From assembly GCA_013042055.1 (NCBI GenBank), contig JABDQW010000153.1, positions 1 through 32,666 on the forward strand: DNA of 32,666 nucleotides. Direction: 5' to 3'. Below are positions 7,176 to 16,420 of the stretch, piece after piece (position 1 is the first letter of the stretch; every line of letters begins with the position of its first letter). The notes beneath the pieces are model-generated. The model did not search any database and was not told the DNA's origin. It was given only the letters and a program-made list of their open reading frames with translations. Both the position numbers and the translations under genes were made by a program. This DNA is from Gammaproteobacteria bacterium. GTDB lineage: Bacteria > Pseudomonadota > Gammaproteobacteria > SZUA-229.

Positions 7176-8492
7176 TCATAATAATAGCCGGCGCGTATCG
7201 GATAGCACCTTATTCAAGAACGAGGTGAAGCGCGCACCGTCGGCGCCGTCGATTACACGGTGGTCATATGACAGCGATAGCGGCAGGATCAGGCGAGGGA
7301 CGAATTCACCGTCCTTGTACACAGGCTTCATCTGCGCGCGCGAAACACCCAGAATCGCGACCTCTGGGGAATTGACGATGGGCGTAAATGCAGTACCGCC
7401 GATGCCGCCGAGGCTGGAGATGCTGATGCATCCGCCGGACAAATCCGCGGGAGAAAGCTTCTTTTCTCGCGCTCTGGCGCTGACCGTGATCAGTTCGTTG
7501 GCGAGTTCGATCAATGACCTGCGATCGCAGTCACGGATCACCGGCACTACCAGGCCTGCAGGTGTGTCGACAGCAACGCCGATATGGATGTATTTCTTCA
7601 GGATCAGGTTTTCACCGGTGGCATCCAGTGACGAATTGAAGCGTGGATATTCTTTCAGCGCGGAGACCAGCGCTTTCATCAGGAAGGCGAGCACGGTGAC
7701 TCGTGCACCTTCAGTCTTATGCTCTTCGTTGAGCTGTTTGCGAAAGGCCTCGAGCTCGGTGATATCGGCCTCATCGAACTGGGTAACGTGCGGCACGGTC
7801 ACCCAATTGCGGTGCAGGAACTGGCCTGTCAGCTTATTGATCTTGGTCAGCGGTTGGGTTTCGATTTCGCCGAACTCGCTGAAGTCGATTTCTGGCATTG
7901 GTGCGACACCAAGGCCGCCACCGGCGCTTGCGGATGTCATCACCCGCTTTATAAAAGCAGTGACATCGTCTTTGAGTATGCGGCCCTTGTTACCGGTGCC
8001 GGTGATTTGTGCCAGGTCGGCACCGAGTTCGCGGGCGAATTTTCGAACCGAGGGGCTGGCGTGAGCCTTGCGAATGCCAGCCTCGTCGATCGGCGAGGGC
8101 GCCACCGGGGGCGGTCGTTGCGCGCTTGTCGGGGCAGCAAGGGCTGGTGCCGGTGTAGCGGGCGCCTGCGGTTTCAGTGGCGGTGCCGATGGCGTTGTCT
8201 TCTTGGGCTGCTCTGGGGCTGATTCTTCGACAGTCGGCGCCGTTTCAGCGCTGCTGACGTCCATTTTGATCAGCAGATCGCCTTGGGAGACTTTGTCACC
8301 AATGCTGACCTTGACGTCTTTGACGGTGCCCGCCAGCGGCGAGGGGATTTCCATTGCCGCCTTGTCGGATTCAAGCGATATCAGCGGGTCCTCGACCTGG
8401 ATGCTGTCGCCTGGCGAGACCATGATCTCGATGACTTCCACGCCTTCGAAGTCGCCGATATCGGGAACTAGAATGTCTTTTTCAGTTGCCAT
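7176..8492 (-). CDS. aceF: Pyruvate dehydrogenase E2, dihydrolipoamide acetyltransferase
   Basis: This core subunit of the pyruvate dehydrogenase complex moves the acetyl group from lipoamide to CoA. It is 438 aa with a single lipoyl domain at 1-75 (Lys44 in ESDKAAMEIPSP), whereas E. coli AceF has three. A Pro/Ala/Thr-rich linker follows (about 85-135), then a peripheral-subunit binding domain (ASPSVRKFARELGADLAQITGTG, about 143-175), and a catalytic domain ending in SYDHRVIDGADGARF with the active His. The start has AGGGA eight bases upstream and lies 13 nt after aceE, so the two are translated from one message. The lost lipoyl domains are partly made up by the one on E3. Confidence 0.96.
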   Translation of the reverse strand: MATEKDILVPDIGDFEGVEVIEIMVSPGDSIQVEDPLISLESDKAAMEIPSPLAGTVKDVKVSIGDKVSQGDLLIKMDVSSAETAPTVEESAPEQPKKTTPSAPPLKPQAPATPAPALAAPTSAQRPPPVAPSPIDEAGIRKAHASPSVRKFARELGADLAQITGTGNKGRILKDDVTAFIKRVMTSASAGGGLGVAPMPEIDFSEFGEIETQPLTKINKLTGQFLHRNWVTVPHVTQFDEADITELEAFRKQLNEEHKTEGARVTVLAFLMKALVSALKEYPRFNSSLDATGENLILKKYIHIGVAVDTPAGLVVPVIRDCDRRSLIELANELITVSARAREKKLSPADLSGGCISISSLGGIGGTAFTPIVNSPEVAILGVSRAQMKPVYKDGEFVPRLILPLSLSYDHRVIDGADGARFTSFLNKVLSDTRRLLL

Positions 8493-8505
8493 TGTCAGAT
8501 CCCTG

Positions 8506-11166
8506 CTAAGCCGTCAACGGATTCGGTTTTCTGATGCTGATATGGTATTTCTTGATCGCATCCTTGACCTGGGCTGCAGGAATCGTGCCTTCCTCGGCCA
8601 GTGCTTTCAATGCAGCGACGGTAATATAGTTGCTGTTGACTTCGAAATGTTTGCGCAATTGCTTGCGTGTATCCGAGCGACCAAAACCGTCCGTGCCCAG
8701 CACGGTATAGTTCGCCGGCACAAAATGACGGATTTGTTCGGCGACGTTGCGTACATAGTCAGAGGCTGAGATGATAGGGCCTTCGCTGTTGGTCAATTGC
8801 TGTGCAACATGACAGATACGGGCTTTCTTTTCCGGATTCAGCATGTTCCAGCGTTCGCAGTCACGCGCCTCGCGCGCGAGTTCGTTGTAGCTAGTAATGC
8901 TCCAGACGTCGGCGCTGACGCCCCAGTCGTCTTTCAACTGGGCTGCTGCGGTAATTACCTCCCGTAGGATCGTACCGCTGCCGAACAGTTGCGCCTTGGC
9001 CTGACCTTTTTTCGCCGGCTCTTCGCTATAACGATACATACCCTTGACGATGCCCTTCTCAACGCCCTTCGGCATCGCCGGTTGGACGTAGTTTTCGTTC
9101 ATCGCTGTGACATAGTAGTAGACATCTTCCTGGTGTTGCATCATCCGGCACATACCGTCATGGATGATCACCGCCAGTTCATAAGCAAAGCAGGGATCAT
9201 AGGCGATGCAGTTCGGTATCGTCGAGGCCACCAGCAAGCTGTGCCCGTCCTGATGTTGCAGACCTTCCCCGGCAAGCGTGGTGCGCCCGGCCGTACCGCC
9301 AACCAGGAAACCACGTGCCTGCATATCGCCCGCGGCCCAAGCCAGGTCGCCGATGCGCTGGAATCCGAACATAGAGTAGTAGATGTAAAATGGAATCATG
9401 TTCACGCCGTGCGAACTGTAGGCGGTTGCCGCCGCGATCCACGAAGACATCGCACCGGCTTCGTTGATGCCTTCCTCAAGGATCTGACCAGTCTCGTCTT
9501 CCTTGTAGAACATGACCTGTTCCTTGTCTTGCGGCTCATACAACTGACCGACAGATGAATAAATGCCGAGTTGGCGGAACATGCCTTCCATGCCAAAGGT
9601 GCGCGCCTCGTCCGGCACGATAGGTACGACGTATTTGCCGATCTTCTTGTCGCGTGCCAGCGCCGTCAGCATGCGGACGAAAGCCATCGTGGTTGACATC
9701 TCACGTTCACCAGAACCGTCCAGCATGCTTTTAAACATGCTGATGTCGGGTATTTCCAATGGGGCCGCCAGGTGTTCGCGTGAAGGCAGGTAGCCCCCAA
9801 GTGCCTTGCGGCGTTGTTTCAGATAGCGAATTTCATCGCTGTCCTCACCCGGGCGATAGTACGCCGCGTTCTCGACCTGTTCGTCGCTGAGCGGGATGTC
9901 AAAGCGCTCGCGGAATTGCTTCAAGGCATCGACATTCATTTTTTTCTGTGAATGGGTAATATTCTGCGCTTCACCCGCGATACCCATGCCGTACCCTTTC
10001 ACTGTCTTGGTCAAGATCACGGTTGGCTGGCCGGAGTGTTTCATCGCCGCTGCATAAGCTGCATAGACCTTGTGCGGGTCATGGCCGCCACGGTTCAAGC
10101 GCCAAATGTCCTCGTCTGACATGGTTGCAACCATGGTCTTCAGCTCGGGGTATTTGCCGAAAAAATGTTGACGTACAAAGGCGCCGTCTTTCGCCTTGTA
10201 ATTCTGATAATCCCCATCGACCGCTTCTTCCATGCGCTTGCGCAACAGGCCGTCCTTGTCCCTGGCGAGCAATGGGTCCCAGTAGCCCCCCCAGATGACC
10301 TTGATCACATTCCAGCCAGCTCCGCGAAATACGGATTCGAGCTCCTGGATTATCTTGCCATTGCCGCGCACAGGACCGTCCAGGCGTTGCAGGTTGCAGT
10401 TGATCACGAAAATCAGGTTGTCGAGCTTTTCGCGACCGCCCAATGAAATCGCGCCGAGTGATTCGGGCTCGTCCATTTCACCATCGCCGCAGAAGGCCCA
10501 GACTTTTCTGTTGGTGGTGTTGGCGATGCCGCGGTCTTGCAGATATTTCATGAAACGGGCCTGATAAATGGCCATGATCGGCCCCAGTCCCATCGAAACC
10601 GTTGGAAACTGCCAGAAATCCGGCATCAACCACGGATGCGGGTACGACGACAGGCCATTGCCATTGACTTCCTGGCGAAACAGATCGAGCTGTTCTTCGT
10701 TCAGGCGGCCTTCGAGATAGGCGCGGGCGTATATACCCGGCGCCGAATGCCCTTGCATGAAAACGAGGTCACCACCGTGTTCGTGGCTATGCGCACGAAA
10801 AAAATGATTGAGGCCGACATCGTATAGCGTCGCCGCCGACGCAAAGCTGGCAATATGACCACCGAGTTCCGAGCTTTCCTTGTTGGCGCGAACCACCATG
10901 GCCATCGCATTCCAGCGCACCAATGACTTGATGCGGCGTTCGATGGCGGTATCGCCTGGGTGGTGTTCCTGCAAGTGCGGCGGTATCGTATTCAGATAAG
11001 CGGTGTTGTTGGTAAAAGGCAGGTTGGCGCCCGAACGACGCGCATCGTCGACCAGCTTTTCAATTAGAAAATGCGCGCGTTCCAAGCCCTCATTTTCAAT
11101 GACGGCATCTAGTGCATCTAGCCATTCCTGCGTTTCCAGAGGGTCTATGTCGTGTTTTTCTGTCAT
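8506..11166 (-). CDS. aceE: Pyruvate dehydrogenase E1 component (homodimeric type)
   Basis: This thiamine-diphosphate enzyme decarboxylates pyruvate and transfers the acetyl unit to lipoamide on E2. The thiamine/Mg motif is clear (GDGEMDEPESLGAISLGG, closing with INCNLQRLDGPVRGNG), and the full chain aligns by eye with the single-chain gammaproteobacterial AceE. I place the start at the second ATG (MTEKHDID), which has GAGA upstream and gives 886 aa, almost the E. coli length (887). The ORF track adds five residues from an ATG with no ribosome site (11181). It is the first gene of aceE-aceF-lpd, divergent from argG. A promoter candidate lies at 11304-11332. No pdhR-like regulator gene is in the window. 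Confidence 0.96.
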   Translation of the reverse strand: MTEKHDIDPLETQEWLDALDAVIENEGLERAHFLIEKLVDDARRSGANLPFTNNTAYLNTIPPHLQEHHPGDTAIERRIKSLVRWNAMAMVVRANKESSELGGHIASFASAATLYDVGLNHFFRAHSHEHGGDLVFMQGHSAPGIYARAYLEGRLNEEQLDLFRQEVNGNGLSSYPHPWLMPDFWQFPTVSMGLGPIMAIYQARFMKYLQDRGIANTTNRKVWAFCGDGEMDEPESLGAISLGGREKLDNLIFVINCNLQRLDGPVRGNGKIIQELESVFRGAGWNVIKVIWGGYWDPLLARDKDGLLRKRMEEAVDGDYQNYKAKDGAFVRQHFFGKYPELKTMVATMSDEDIWRLNRGGHDPHKVYAAYAAAMKHSGQPTVILTKTVKGYGMGIAGEAQNITHSQKKMNVDALKQFRERFDIPLSDEQVENAAYYRPGEDSDEIRYLKQRRKALGGYLPSREHLAAPLEIPDISMFKSMLDGSGEREMSTTMAFVRMLTALARDKKIGKYVVPIVPDEARTFGMEGMFRQLGIYSSVGQLYEPQDKEQVMFYKEDETGQILEEGINEAGAMSSWIAAATAYSSHGVNMIPFYIYYSMFGFQRIGDLAWAAGDMQARGFLVGGTAGRTTLAGEGLQHQDGHSLLVASTIPNCIAYDPCFAYELAVIIHDGMCRMMQHQEDVYYYVTAMNENYVQPAMPKGVEKGIVKGMYRYSEEPAKKGQAKAQLFGSGTILREVITAAAQLKDDWGVSADVWSITSYNELAREARDCERWNMLNPEKKARICHVAQQLTNSEGPIISASDYVRNVAEQIRHFVPANYTVLGTDGFGRSDTRKQLRKHFEVNSNYITVAALKALAEEGTIPAAQVKDAIKKYHISIRKPNPLTA

Positions 11167-11303
11167 GTGGTTCTCACGCATTTGGGACGAATCGCGAGGT
11201 CTTCTGTCTGGTTTCCGCGATTTTTTGATCTAAATTCTATGATTCTTATTATTCCGTCGGCAGCCGTTTTCGATGCTGTTGCCGATGATGCAATGCTGGC
11301 AGA

Positions 11304-11332
11304 ATTATAGAAGCTAATCGCGGTAGAGTCGA
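11304..11332 (-). promoter_or_regulatory. Sigma-70-like promoter for aceE-aceF-lpd
   Basis: On the minus strand, TCGACT (11332-11327) and a perfect TATAAT (11309-11304) are separated by exactly 17 bp. The leader to the aceE ATG would be about 130 nt. The -35 matches consensus at four of six positions. It is the only good -10/-35 pair I found in this gap on that strand. Confidence 0.5.
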
Positions 11333-11338
11333 ACCTTG

Positions 11339-11356
11339 CCCACATTTCTCACCAGG
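11339..11356 (+). repeat. Solo end of the type III MITE-like element
   Basis: CCCACATTTCTCACCAGG differs by one base from the inner part of the terminal repeats at 26317-26338 and 26544-26565. No partner end is close by. It lies just upstream of the aceE promoter candidate. Confidence 0.5.
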
Positions 11357-11377
11357 ATTAACGGTGCAGGTGGATTC

Positions 11378-11400
11378 TTGTTTAACCGCAGAGACGCGGC
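11378..11400 (+). repeat. Dispersed repeat, CCGCAGAG-x-CGCGG family, copy 3
   Basis: TTGTTTAACCGCAGAGACGC continues to GG. It shares TTTAACCGCAGAG-x-CGCGG with 626-650. Together with the solo repeat end at 11339 it fills the middle of the 373-bp aceE-argG gap. The rest of that gap is promoter sequence and unassigned DNA. Confidence 0.45.
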
Positions 11401-11495
11401 AACATCCGGTTTCTTGATACAGGATCAGTTTGTCGCAGTTTCCTATCGAGCGTCATTTTAATCGTCGCGGCTCACTATTTGTCGATGTCCCACTG

Positions 11496-11501
11496 TATAA
11501 T
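11496..11501 (+). promoter_or_regulatory. -10 box for argG
   Basis: A perfect TATAAT lies 38 nt before the argG ATG, preceded by TG. No good -35 is seen at 16-18 bp, so the promoter may lean on the -10 region or an activator. I see no ArgR-type box that I would trust. Confidence 0.42.
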
Positions 11502-11539
11502 TCGGCCCCTGTGATTTGAAACTCGACTGGAGATCCTGG

Positions 11540-12760
11540 ATGTCTGTCAATAAAACGACCATCAATAAAGCGGTACTCGCCTATTCGGGTGGGCTGGACA
11601 CCTCAGTTATTCTGAAATGGCTGGAGGATACCTATGGTTGTGAGGTGGTTACGTTTACCGCCGATATAGGCCAGCGCGAGGAAGTCGAGCCCGCGCGCGC
11701 CAAGGCGGAAGCCATGGGTGTCAAGGAAATCTATATTGAAGATCTTCGCGAAGAGTTTGTTCGTGACTACGTCTTTCCGATGTTTCGTGCGAATACAATC
11801 TACGAAGGGGAATACCTGCTTGGAACGTCGATTGCGCGGCCGCTGATTGCTAAACGTTTGGTCGAGATCGCCAATCTTACCGGCGCCGATGCTATTTCAC
11901 ACGGTGCGACCGGAAAGGGTAATGACCAGGTCCGTTTCGAGCTAGGCGCCTATGCGCTGAAGCCCGGTGTGCACATCATTGCGCCCTGGCGTGAATGGGA
12001 TTTGCTGTCGCGTGAAAAATTAATGCACTATGCGGAGCAGCACGGAATTGCCGTTGATTTCAATAAAGGCAAGAAATCGCCGTATTCGATGGACGCGAAT
12101 TTATTGCATATTTCCTATGAAGGTGGTGTATTGGAGGACCCCTGGGCGGAACCGGAGGAGGAAATGTGGCGTTGGACCGTGTCCCCGGAGCAAGCGCCGG
12201 ACAAGCCGACCTATGTCGAATTGCGCTATCAAATGGGTGATATCGTCGCAATCGATGGTGCGGCGATGACACCAGCCGAAGTGTTGACGAAGTTGAACAC
12301 GCTTGCGGGCGATAATGGTATCGGCCGACTTGATATTGTCGAGAATCGCTACGTTGGTATGAAGTCTCGCGGCTGTTATGAGACGCCAGGTGGTACGGTT
12401 ATGCTCAAGGCGCATCGCGCGATTGAATCATTGACACTGGATCGCGAAGTGGCACATCTGAAAGATGAACTGATGCCACGCTATGCAAAACTGGTTTACA
12501 ACGGTTACTGGTGGAGTCCTGAGCGCGAAATGTTGCAACAAATGATCGATGCCTCGCAGGTTCGAGTTAACGGGGATGTTCGTCTCAAGCTGTATAAAGG
12601 CAATGTCGAGGTCGTTGGACGCCGTTCAGATGATTCCTTGTTCGATGAAAACATCGCGACCTTCGAAGATGATGCCGGTGCCTACGATCAGCAGGATGCC
12701 GAGGGCTTCATCAAGCTCAACGCCTTGAGACTGCGCATTGCAGCGATTAAGAAGCGTTAA
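11540..12760 (+). CDS. argG: Argininosuccinate synthase
   Basis: This enzyme joins citrulline and aspartate with ATP in the seventh step of arginine synthesis, in the cytoplasm. The N-type ATP pyrophosphatase loop [10 protein letters not shown] is at about residues 14-23, and [13 protein letters not shown] marks the citrulline/aspartate site. From the ATG at 11540 (GGAG seven bases upstream) the protein is 406 aa, the short form found in most bacteria rather than the 447-aa E. coli type. The ORF track extends to a TTG at 11516, which lies right on top of the ribosome site and just after the -10 box, so it is unlikely. The gene is single and divergent from aceE, with no arginine-pathway neighbour. 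Confidence 0.97.
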   Translation: MSVNKTTINKAVLAYSGGLDTSVILKWLEDTYGCEVVTFTADIGQREEVEPARAKAEAMGVKEIYIEDLREEFVRDYVFPMFRANTIYEGEYLLGTSIARPLIAKRLVEIANLTGADAISHGATGKGNDQVRFELGAYALKPGVHIIAPWREWDLLSREKLMHYAEQHGIAVDFNKGKKSPYSMDANLLHISYEGGVLEDPWAEPEEEMWRWTVSPEQAPDKPTYVELRYQMGDIVAIDGAAMTPAEVLTKLNTLAGDNGIGRLDIVENRYVGMKSRGCYETPGGTVMLKAHRAIESLTLDREVAHLKDELMPRYAKLVYNGYWWSPEREMLQQMIDASQVRVNGDVRLKLYKGNVEVVGRRSDDSLFDENIATFEDDAGAYDQQDAEGFIKLNALRLRIAAIKKR

Positions 12761-12778
12761 ATCCGAAGATGACAGGTT

Positions 12779-12812
12779 TTTTTGCCGCGAATAACGCAAA
12801 GAACGCAAAATA
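12779..12812 (+). repeat. Ten-base-phased AACGCAAA repeat after argG
   Basis: TTTGCCGCGAATAACGCAAA is followed by GAACGCAAAA; the ACGCAAA unit repeats about every 9-10 bases. It resembles the stepped CCGCAAATGC units at 2230-2259. The overlapping 63-aa ORF (12769-12960) crosses this repeat and the next element and is not credible. Confidence 0.4.
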
Positions 12813-12921
12813 TTACCAACCTTTTGTTTGTCCCTCGGTTGAGTGCATAACGCGCTATTTCTCTTCGGCAACTCAGAAAGCAATAAAGCTGCGCCCTTTA
12901 TCGATTCGCCATAATTTCAGG

Positions 12922-13094
12922 GTTAACCCGCATTTCTCCGCAGGCGGCGTAGAAATCTGAAAACGTACTGTACCGGAACTTTGGAGCAAAGCTAGGATGA
13001 TCAAACATACAGTGTGTTATTGATCATTCTAGTTTTGCCAAAGAAAGCAATATCTTGCCAACACTCTCCGCCGCCTGGTGAGAAAGGCGGGCTG
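12922..13094. mobile_element. MITE-like hairpin element (type III, short copy)
   Basis: The outer ends GTTAACCCGCATTTCTCCGCAG... and ...CTGGTGAGAAAGGCGGGCTGG are inverted repeats matching at roughly 22 of 28 positions. A second inverted pair lies inside: CTTTGGAGCAAAGCTAGGATG (from 12979) against the strand complementary to 13021-13043. The whole 173-bp unit could fold into one long stem. Its left half aligns with the left half of the element at 26317-26565, sharing CAGGCGGCGTAG, CTTTGGA, AGGATGAT and TGTTATT. It fills most of the argG-ptsI gap. Confidence 0.65.
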
Positions 13095-13123
13095 GCGAAT
13101 GATTCGGAATAAAGAGGAAAGGT

Positions 13124-14854
13124 TTAATTGTTGAGTTTGTCTACCAGCGCCTCGATTTCATGCAAATCATGGCAGCGCATGATCTCTTCTGCCTGATTTT
13201 GCAGTTGGCTGAGATTGCTGTTGTTAATGATGTGTTTGATTTCCAGAATGGCATTGGCCTGTATGCTAAAGTACTCGAGCCCCATACCTAGAAGTAGTCG
13301 GGTATATCTGGGCTCGCTGGCCATCTCTCCACACATTGATACTGGTATCTTCGCTTTCTTGCCTGCCTCAATGGTGATTCTAATTAATTTCAGTACCGCG
13401 GGATGCAGTGGATTGTATAAGTAATTGACTTCGTCATCGATACGGTCGATAGCTAAGGTATACTGAATAAGGTCGTTGGTGCCGATCGAGAGAAAATCCA
13501 GGCGATCAGCAAATACATCCGAGGACAATGCGGCTGCGGGGACTTCGATCATCGCGCCGATTTCGATCTGTTCATTGAAGCGAACCTTGCGTTGACGTAA
13601 TAATTCCTTGGCGTGTTCGATAAGTTCCGATATCTGTTCTAGTTCATCGATACTGGTCATCATCGGTATCATCATTTTCACATCGCCATAAGCCGCCACG
13701 CGCATGATGGCGCATAATTGGGGAATAAAATATTCTGGTTCTTTCAGGCATCGCCTGATCGCGCGCAGACCCATGGCGGGGTTGTGTGCCATAGGGCCCT
13801 GTCCCATCGCATCCTGGATTTCTTTATCGGCACCTAGGTCGAGTGTGCGGATGGTCAATGGTTTACCCTTGAGGCGAAACAGCGTGCGTTTGTAGGTCTT
13901 AAACTGTATCTCCTCGTCTACCAGTTTACTATTTTCCAGAAAAAGCATCTCGGTGCGATAGAGGCCAACGCCCGTATCGTCGAAATGTTTCAGATTGCGG
14001 ATATCTTCCGGCCGGTCGATGTTACCTTGGATAACAATTGCAACACCATCCTGAGTTATTGCCGGTTTGTTGATGAGTCGATTTAGCTGAGCCTTGCGTT
14101 CATGGCTCTGTTGGCGAAGGTTGCGGTAGTGCTTGAGTGAACGTGCGTCTGGATCGCCGATTACGGTACCATAATGCCCATCAATAATCAGTTTTTCAGT
14201 CGGGTGGATTAACTGACGTGCATTGTGTACACCGACGATTGCGGGTATACCCAAGTTTCTCGCAAGAATAGCGGTATGCGACATTGGGCCACCAAATTCA
14301 GTTACAAATGCAGCGACTTTTTCATGTTGCATCATCAGTGTGTCGGCGGGTGTCAGATCATCCGATATTACGATGCGACCCTTGAGTTTCACTGGCTCGA
14401 TCGTGGTTTCAGGCTTTTCGCTCAGACAGTGTTGAATTCGTTGTACAACATGGACGACGTCATCCTTGCGCGTTTTAAGATAGGGATCCTCCATTTCGTC
14501 AAAGATCTGTACCAAACGGTCGCACTGGATCTGCAGTGCCCATTCAGCGTTGCAGGAAAATTCCTTGATGATCAGCGCTGCTCCCTCGTCGAATGCCGGG
14601 TCTTCCAGCATCAGCAAATGTGAATCGATGAAGGCTAAAATATCTTCTGGCGTTTCTCTTGCTATCTTGGTTTTGATCTCATGAAGCTGCTTACTGGCCT
14701 CGTTGACGGCCATTCGCAGCCTTGCTATTTCCTTATCATGATACCTCGCGGGAACATTATATTCCGTAGCTTTTGTAGTTGCGCGTACGTAAATGTAGGC
14801 ATTGCCGATTGCGATGCCTTGAGAAACACCTATACCGTTGAGTAGTATAGTCAA
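13124..14854 (-). CDS. ptsI: PTS enzyme I, phosphoenolpyruvate-protein phosphotransferase
   Basis: This cytoplasmic enzyme takes phosphate from phosphoenolpyruvate and passes it to HPr. It is 576 aa, the standard EI length, without the GAF domain that marks EI-Ntr (PtsP). The phosphorylated His193 lies in GGPMSHTAILARNLGIPAIVG. The PEP-binding barrel includes GLYRTEMLFLE, LDLGADKE, SIGTNDLIQYTLAIDR and the late SMCGEMAS cysteine. It lies 27 nt after HPr and closes the rpoN-to-EI gene string. No EIIB/EIIC sugar permease is in the window, so the phosphorelay probably serves regulation through the two EIIA proteins; that is inference from context. Confidence 0.94.
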   Translation of the reverse strand: MTILLNGIGVSQGIAIGNAYIYVRATTKATEYNVPARYHDKEIARLRMAVNEASKQLHEIKTKIARETPEDILAFIDSHLLMLEDPAFDEGAALIIKEFSCNAEWALQIQCDRLVQIFDEMEDPYLKTRKDDVVHVVQRIQHCLSEKPETTIEPVKLKGRIVISDDLTPADTLMMQHEKVAAFVTEFGGPMSHTAILARNLGIPAIVGVHNARQLIHPTEKLIIDGHYGTVIGDPDARSLKHYRNLRQQSHERKAQLNRLINKPAITQDGVAIVIQGNIDRPEDIRNLKHFDDTGVGLYRTEMLFLENSKLVDEEIQFKTYKRTLFRLKGKPLTIRTLDLGADKEIQDAMGQGPMAHNPAMGLRAIRRCLKEPEYFIPQLCAIMRVAAYGDVKMMIPMMTSIDELEQISELIEHAKELLRQRKVRFNEQIEIGAMIEVPAAALSSDVFADRLDFLSIGTNDLIQYTLAIDRIDDEVNYLYNPLHPAVLKLIRITIEAGKKAKIPVSMCGEMASEPRYTRLLLGMGLEYFSIQANAILEIKHIINNSNLSQLQNQAEEIMRCHDLHEIEALVDKLNN

Positions 14855-14881
14855 ATACTCTGCCTCATATGTATCTGTGCA

Positions 14882-15154
14882 TTATTCATCTTCATCAAAG
14901 CGGTCACTAATCAATTGTTCAAGTGCATCGATACTGTTGCTTGCATCACTGCCATTCGCATGAATCGTCACAGTTGAACCTTTGCTTGCAGCCAGCATCA
15001 TTACCCCCATGATACTCTTTGCGTTTACGCGTCGCGAGTCTTTCTCGATATCGATATCGCTGTTGAAACTTGACGCCAATTTGACAAATTTGGCCGCCGC
15101 TCGCGCGTGCATGCCCAGTTTATTAATAATTTCGATGTCGCGACTAACTTCCAT
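14882..15154 (-). CDS. ptsH: HPr phosphocarrier protein
   Basis: This small cytoplasmic phosphocarrier sits between EI and the EIIA proteins. I start it at the ATG that overlaps the stop of the preceding gene (TGATG), giving 90 aa; the track uses a GTG one codon earlier. His16 in LGMHARAA is the site phosphorylated by EI. Ser47 in NAKSIMGVMML matches the HprK-target serine of HPr proteins, and an hprK gene lies in the same string, so both kinds of phosphorylation are likely. Enteric NPr is the paralogue found at this locus in E. coli. The presence of hprK and EI favours calling this one HPr. Confidence 0.93.
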   Translation of the reverse strand: MEVSRDIEIINKLGMHARAAAKFVKLASSFNSDIDIEKDSRRVNAKSIMGVMMLAASKGSTVTIHANGSDASNSIDALEQLISDRFDEDE

Positions 15155-15546
15155 CACAAGCTCTGCATTGAAGTGATGCCACGCTTACCGCCATCGATTG
15201 CAATGTCCTTTAGTTCGTCAATAGGCAGCAAACGATAATTCATTATACGGATAAGCATTGGCAGGTTAAGGCCGCTAACCAATATGCGGTGTTCATGATT
15301 GAGAAATTCTTTTGCAATGTTGCACGGTGTGCTGCCATAACTATCGGTGAGAATCAGCACACCATCATCGGTGGCGAGATTATCCAGTGCCAGGGTAACG
15401 AGCGCTGCGATCTGATCCGTGTCTGAGTCCATAGGTATTTCGACGCAGGTGACGTTTTTGAGATCATCGTTCAGGATTGATGCTGTGATGCTCAGCATGT
15501 GAATACCGATGTGTTCATGAGTTACCAATAGTAATGCGACGCTCAT
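15154..15546 (-). CDS. PTS EIIA component, mannose family
   Basis: This 130-aa single-domain EIIA of the mannose/fructose family has the expected phospho-acceptor His10 close to the N-terminus in LLVTHEHIGIHML. A conserved TDSYGSTPCN loop is also typical of the family. No EIIB or EIIC partners are encoded nearby, so it is probably a regulatory terminus of the phosphorelay, as for the standalone EIIA-Man proteins encoded beside HPr and EI in beta- and some gammaproteobacteria. Its stop overlaps the HPr start, and it lies 10 nt after rapZ. Its target cannot be read from the sequence. Confidence 0.88.
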   Translation of the reverse strand: MSVALLLVTHEHIGIHMLSITASILNDDLKNVTCVEIPMDSDTDQIAALVTLALDNLATDDGVLILTDSYGSTPCNIAKEFLNHEHRILVSGLNLPMLIRIMNYRLLPIDELKDIAIDGGKRGITSMQSL

Positions 15547-15556
15547 AATAGTGAGA

Positions 15557-16414
15557 TTATTCGAGTTCTCTGTGGCGTACGGACACGCTCTCGATTGTGT
15601 TTGCGAAATCCGCGCATAACCTCTCAGCGATATAAACCGATCTATGCTGACCTCCTGTGCAACCGACAGATATGGTCAGATAGCAACGGTTCTGTTGCTC
15701 AAACTTAGGTATCCAGTCATTCAAAAAGTCACGAATGTGATCCAGCATCTGCTCGACTTCCTCACTATTTTGTAGGAATTCGATGACCTTGTAATCACGC
15801 CCGGTTAGCTGGCGTAGCTGTGTCTCCCAGTAGGGGTTGGGAAGACAGCGGACATCGAAAACATAATCCGAATCTGTCGGCGTACCGTGTTTGTAACCAA
15901 ATGACTGAAAAAGTACTGACAAGCCGTTATGCTCGCGTCTGACAACACGCTCTTTAATTAATGAACGTAGTTGATGCACATTTCTGTAGGTGGTGTCGAC
16001 GTACAAGTCTGACTCGGCTGCGATATCGCTTAGCAGATTACGCTCCACCTCTATGGCTTCTGCCAACGGAAGACCTTTGCGTGTTAGAGGATGTCTTCTG
16101 CGGGTATCGCTGAAACGTTTGATAAGGGTAGTGAGTTCAGCCTGCAAATAGATGATCTTTATGTCGATGTTCAGCTCTCGCAGCAGCGCGATGATTTCAG
16201 GAAACTTGCGCAGGTCATGTAATTCGCTGCGTGCGTCGATACCGACTGCCATGGAGTCATAGGGTTGAGTGGATCTGTTTATGGTGCGCTCAACGAAGTC
16301 GGGTAACAATCCTAACGGTAGATTATCGATGCAATAGAAATCTTCATCCTCGAGCGTGTGCAGAGCGACAGTTTTACCGGAGCCTGAAAGACCGCTGATG
16401 ATTACCAGTTTCAT
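15557..16414 (-). CDS. rapZ: RNase adapter protein RapZ
   Basis: In E. coli, RapZ binds the small RNA GlmZ and presents it to RNase E, so tuning GlmS and amino-sugar supply for the cell envelope. At 285 aa it has the usual length. The Walker A loop GLSGSGKT is at residues 8-15, the middle carries RRRHPL, and the C-terminal domain keeps the hallmark ISVGCTGGQHRSVYIAERL. It lies six bases after hprK in the PTS string, as in many proteobacteria. Whether a GlmZ-type RNA exists in this organism is unknown; in some bacteria the role of this ATPase differs. Confidence 0.95.
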   Translation of the reverse strand: MKLVIISGLSGSGKTVALHTLEDEDFYCIDNLPLGLLPDFVERTINRSTQPYDSMAVGIDARSELHDLRKFPEIIALLRELNIDIKIIYLQAELTTLIKRFSDTRRRHPLTRKGLPLAEAIEVERNLLSDIAAESDLYVDTTYRNVHQLRSLIKERVVRREHNGLSVLFQSFGYKHGTPTDSDYVFDVRCLPNPYWETQLRQLTGRDYKVIEFLQNSEEVEQMLDHIRDFLNDWIPKFEQQNRCYLTISVGCTGGQHRSVYIAERLCADFANTIESVSVRHRELE

Positions 16415-16420
16415 AAAAAT

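Noticed and set aside
12769-12960. 63-aa plus-strand ORF after argG
   Set aside because: It runs through the phased AACGCAAA repeat and into the left end of the MITE-like element; no ribosome site.
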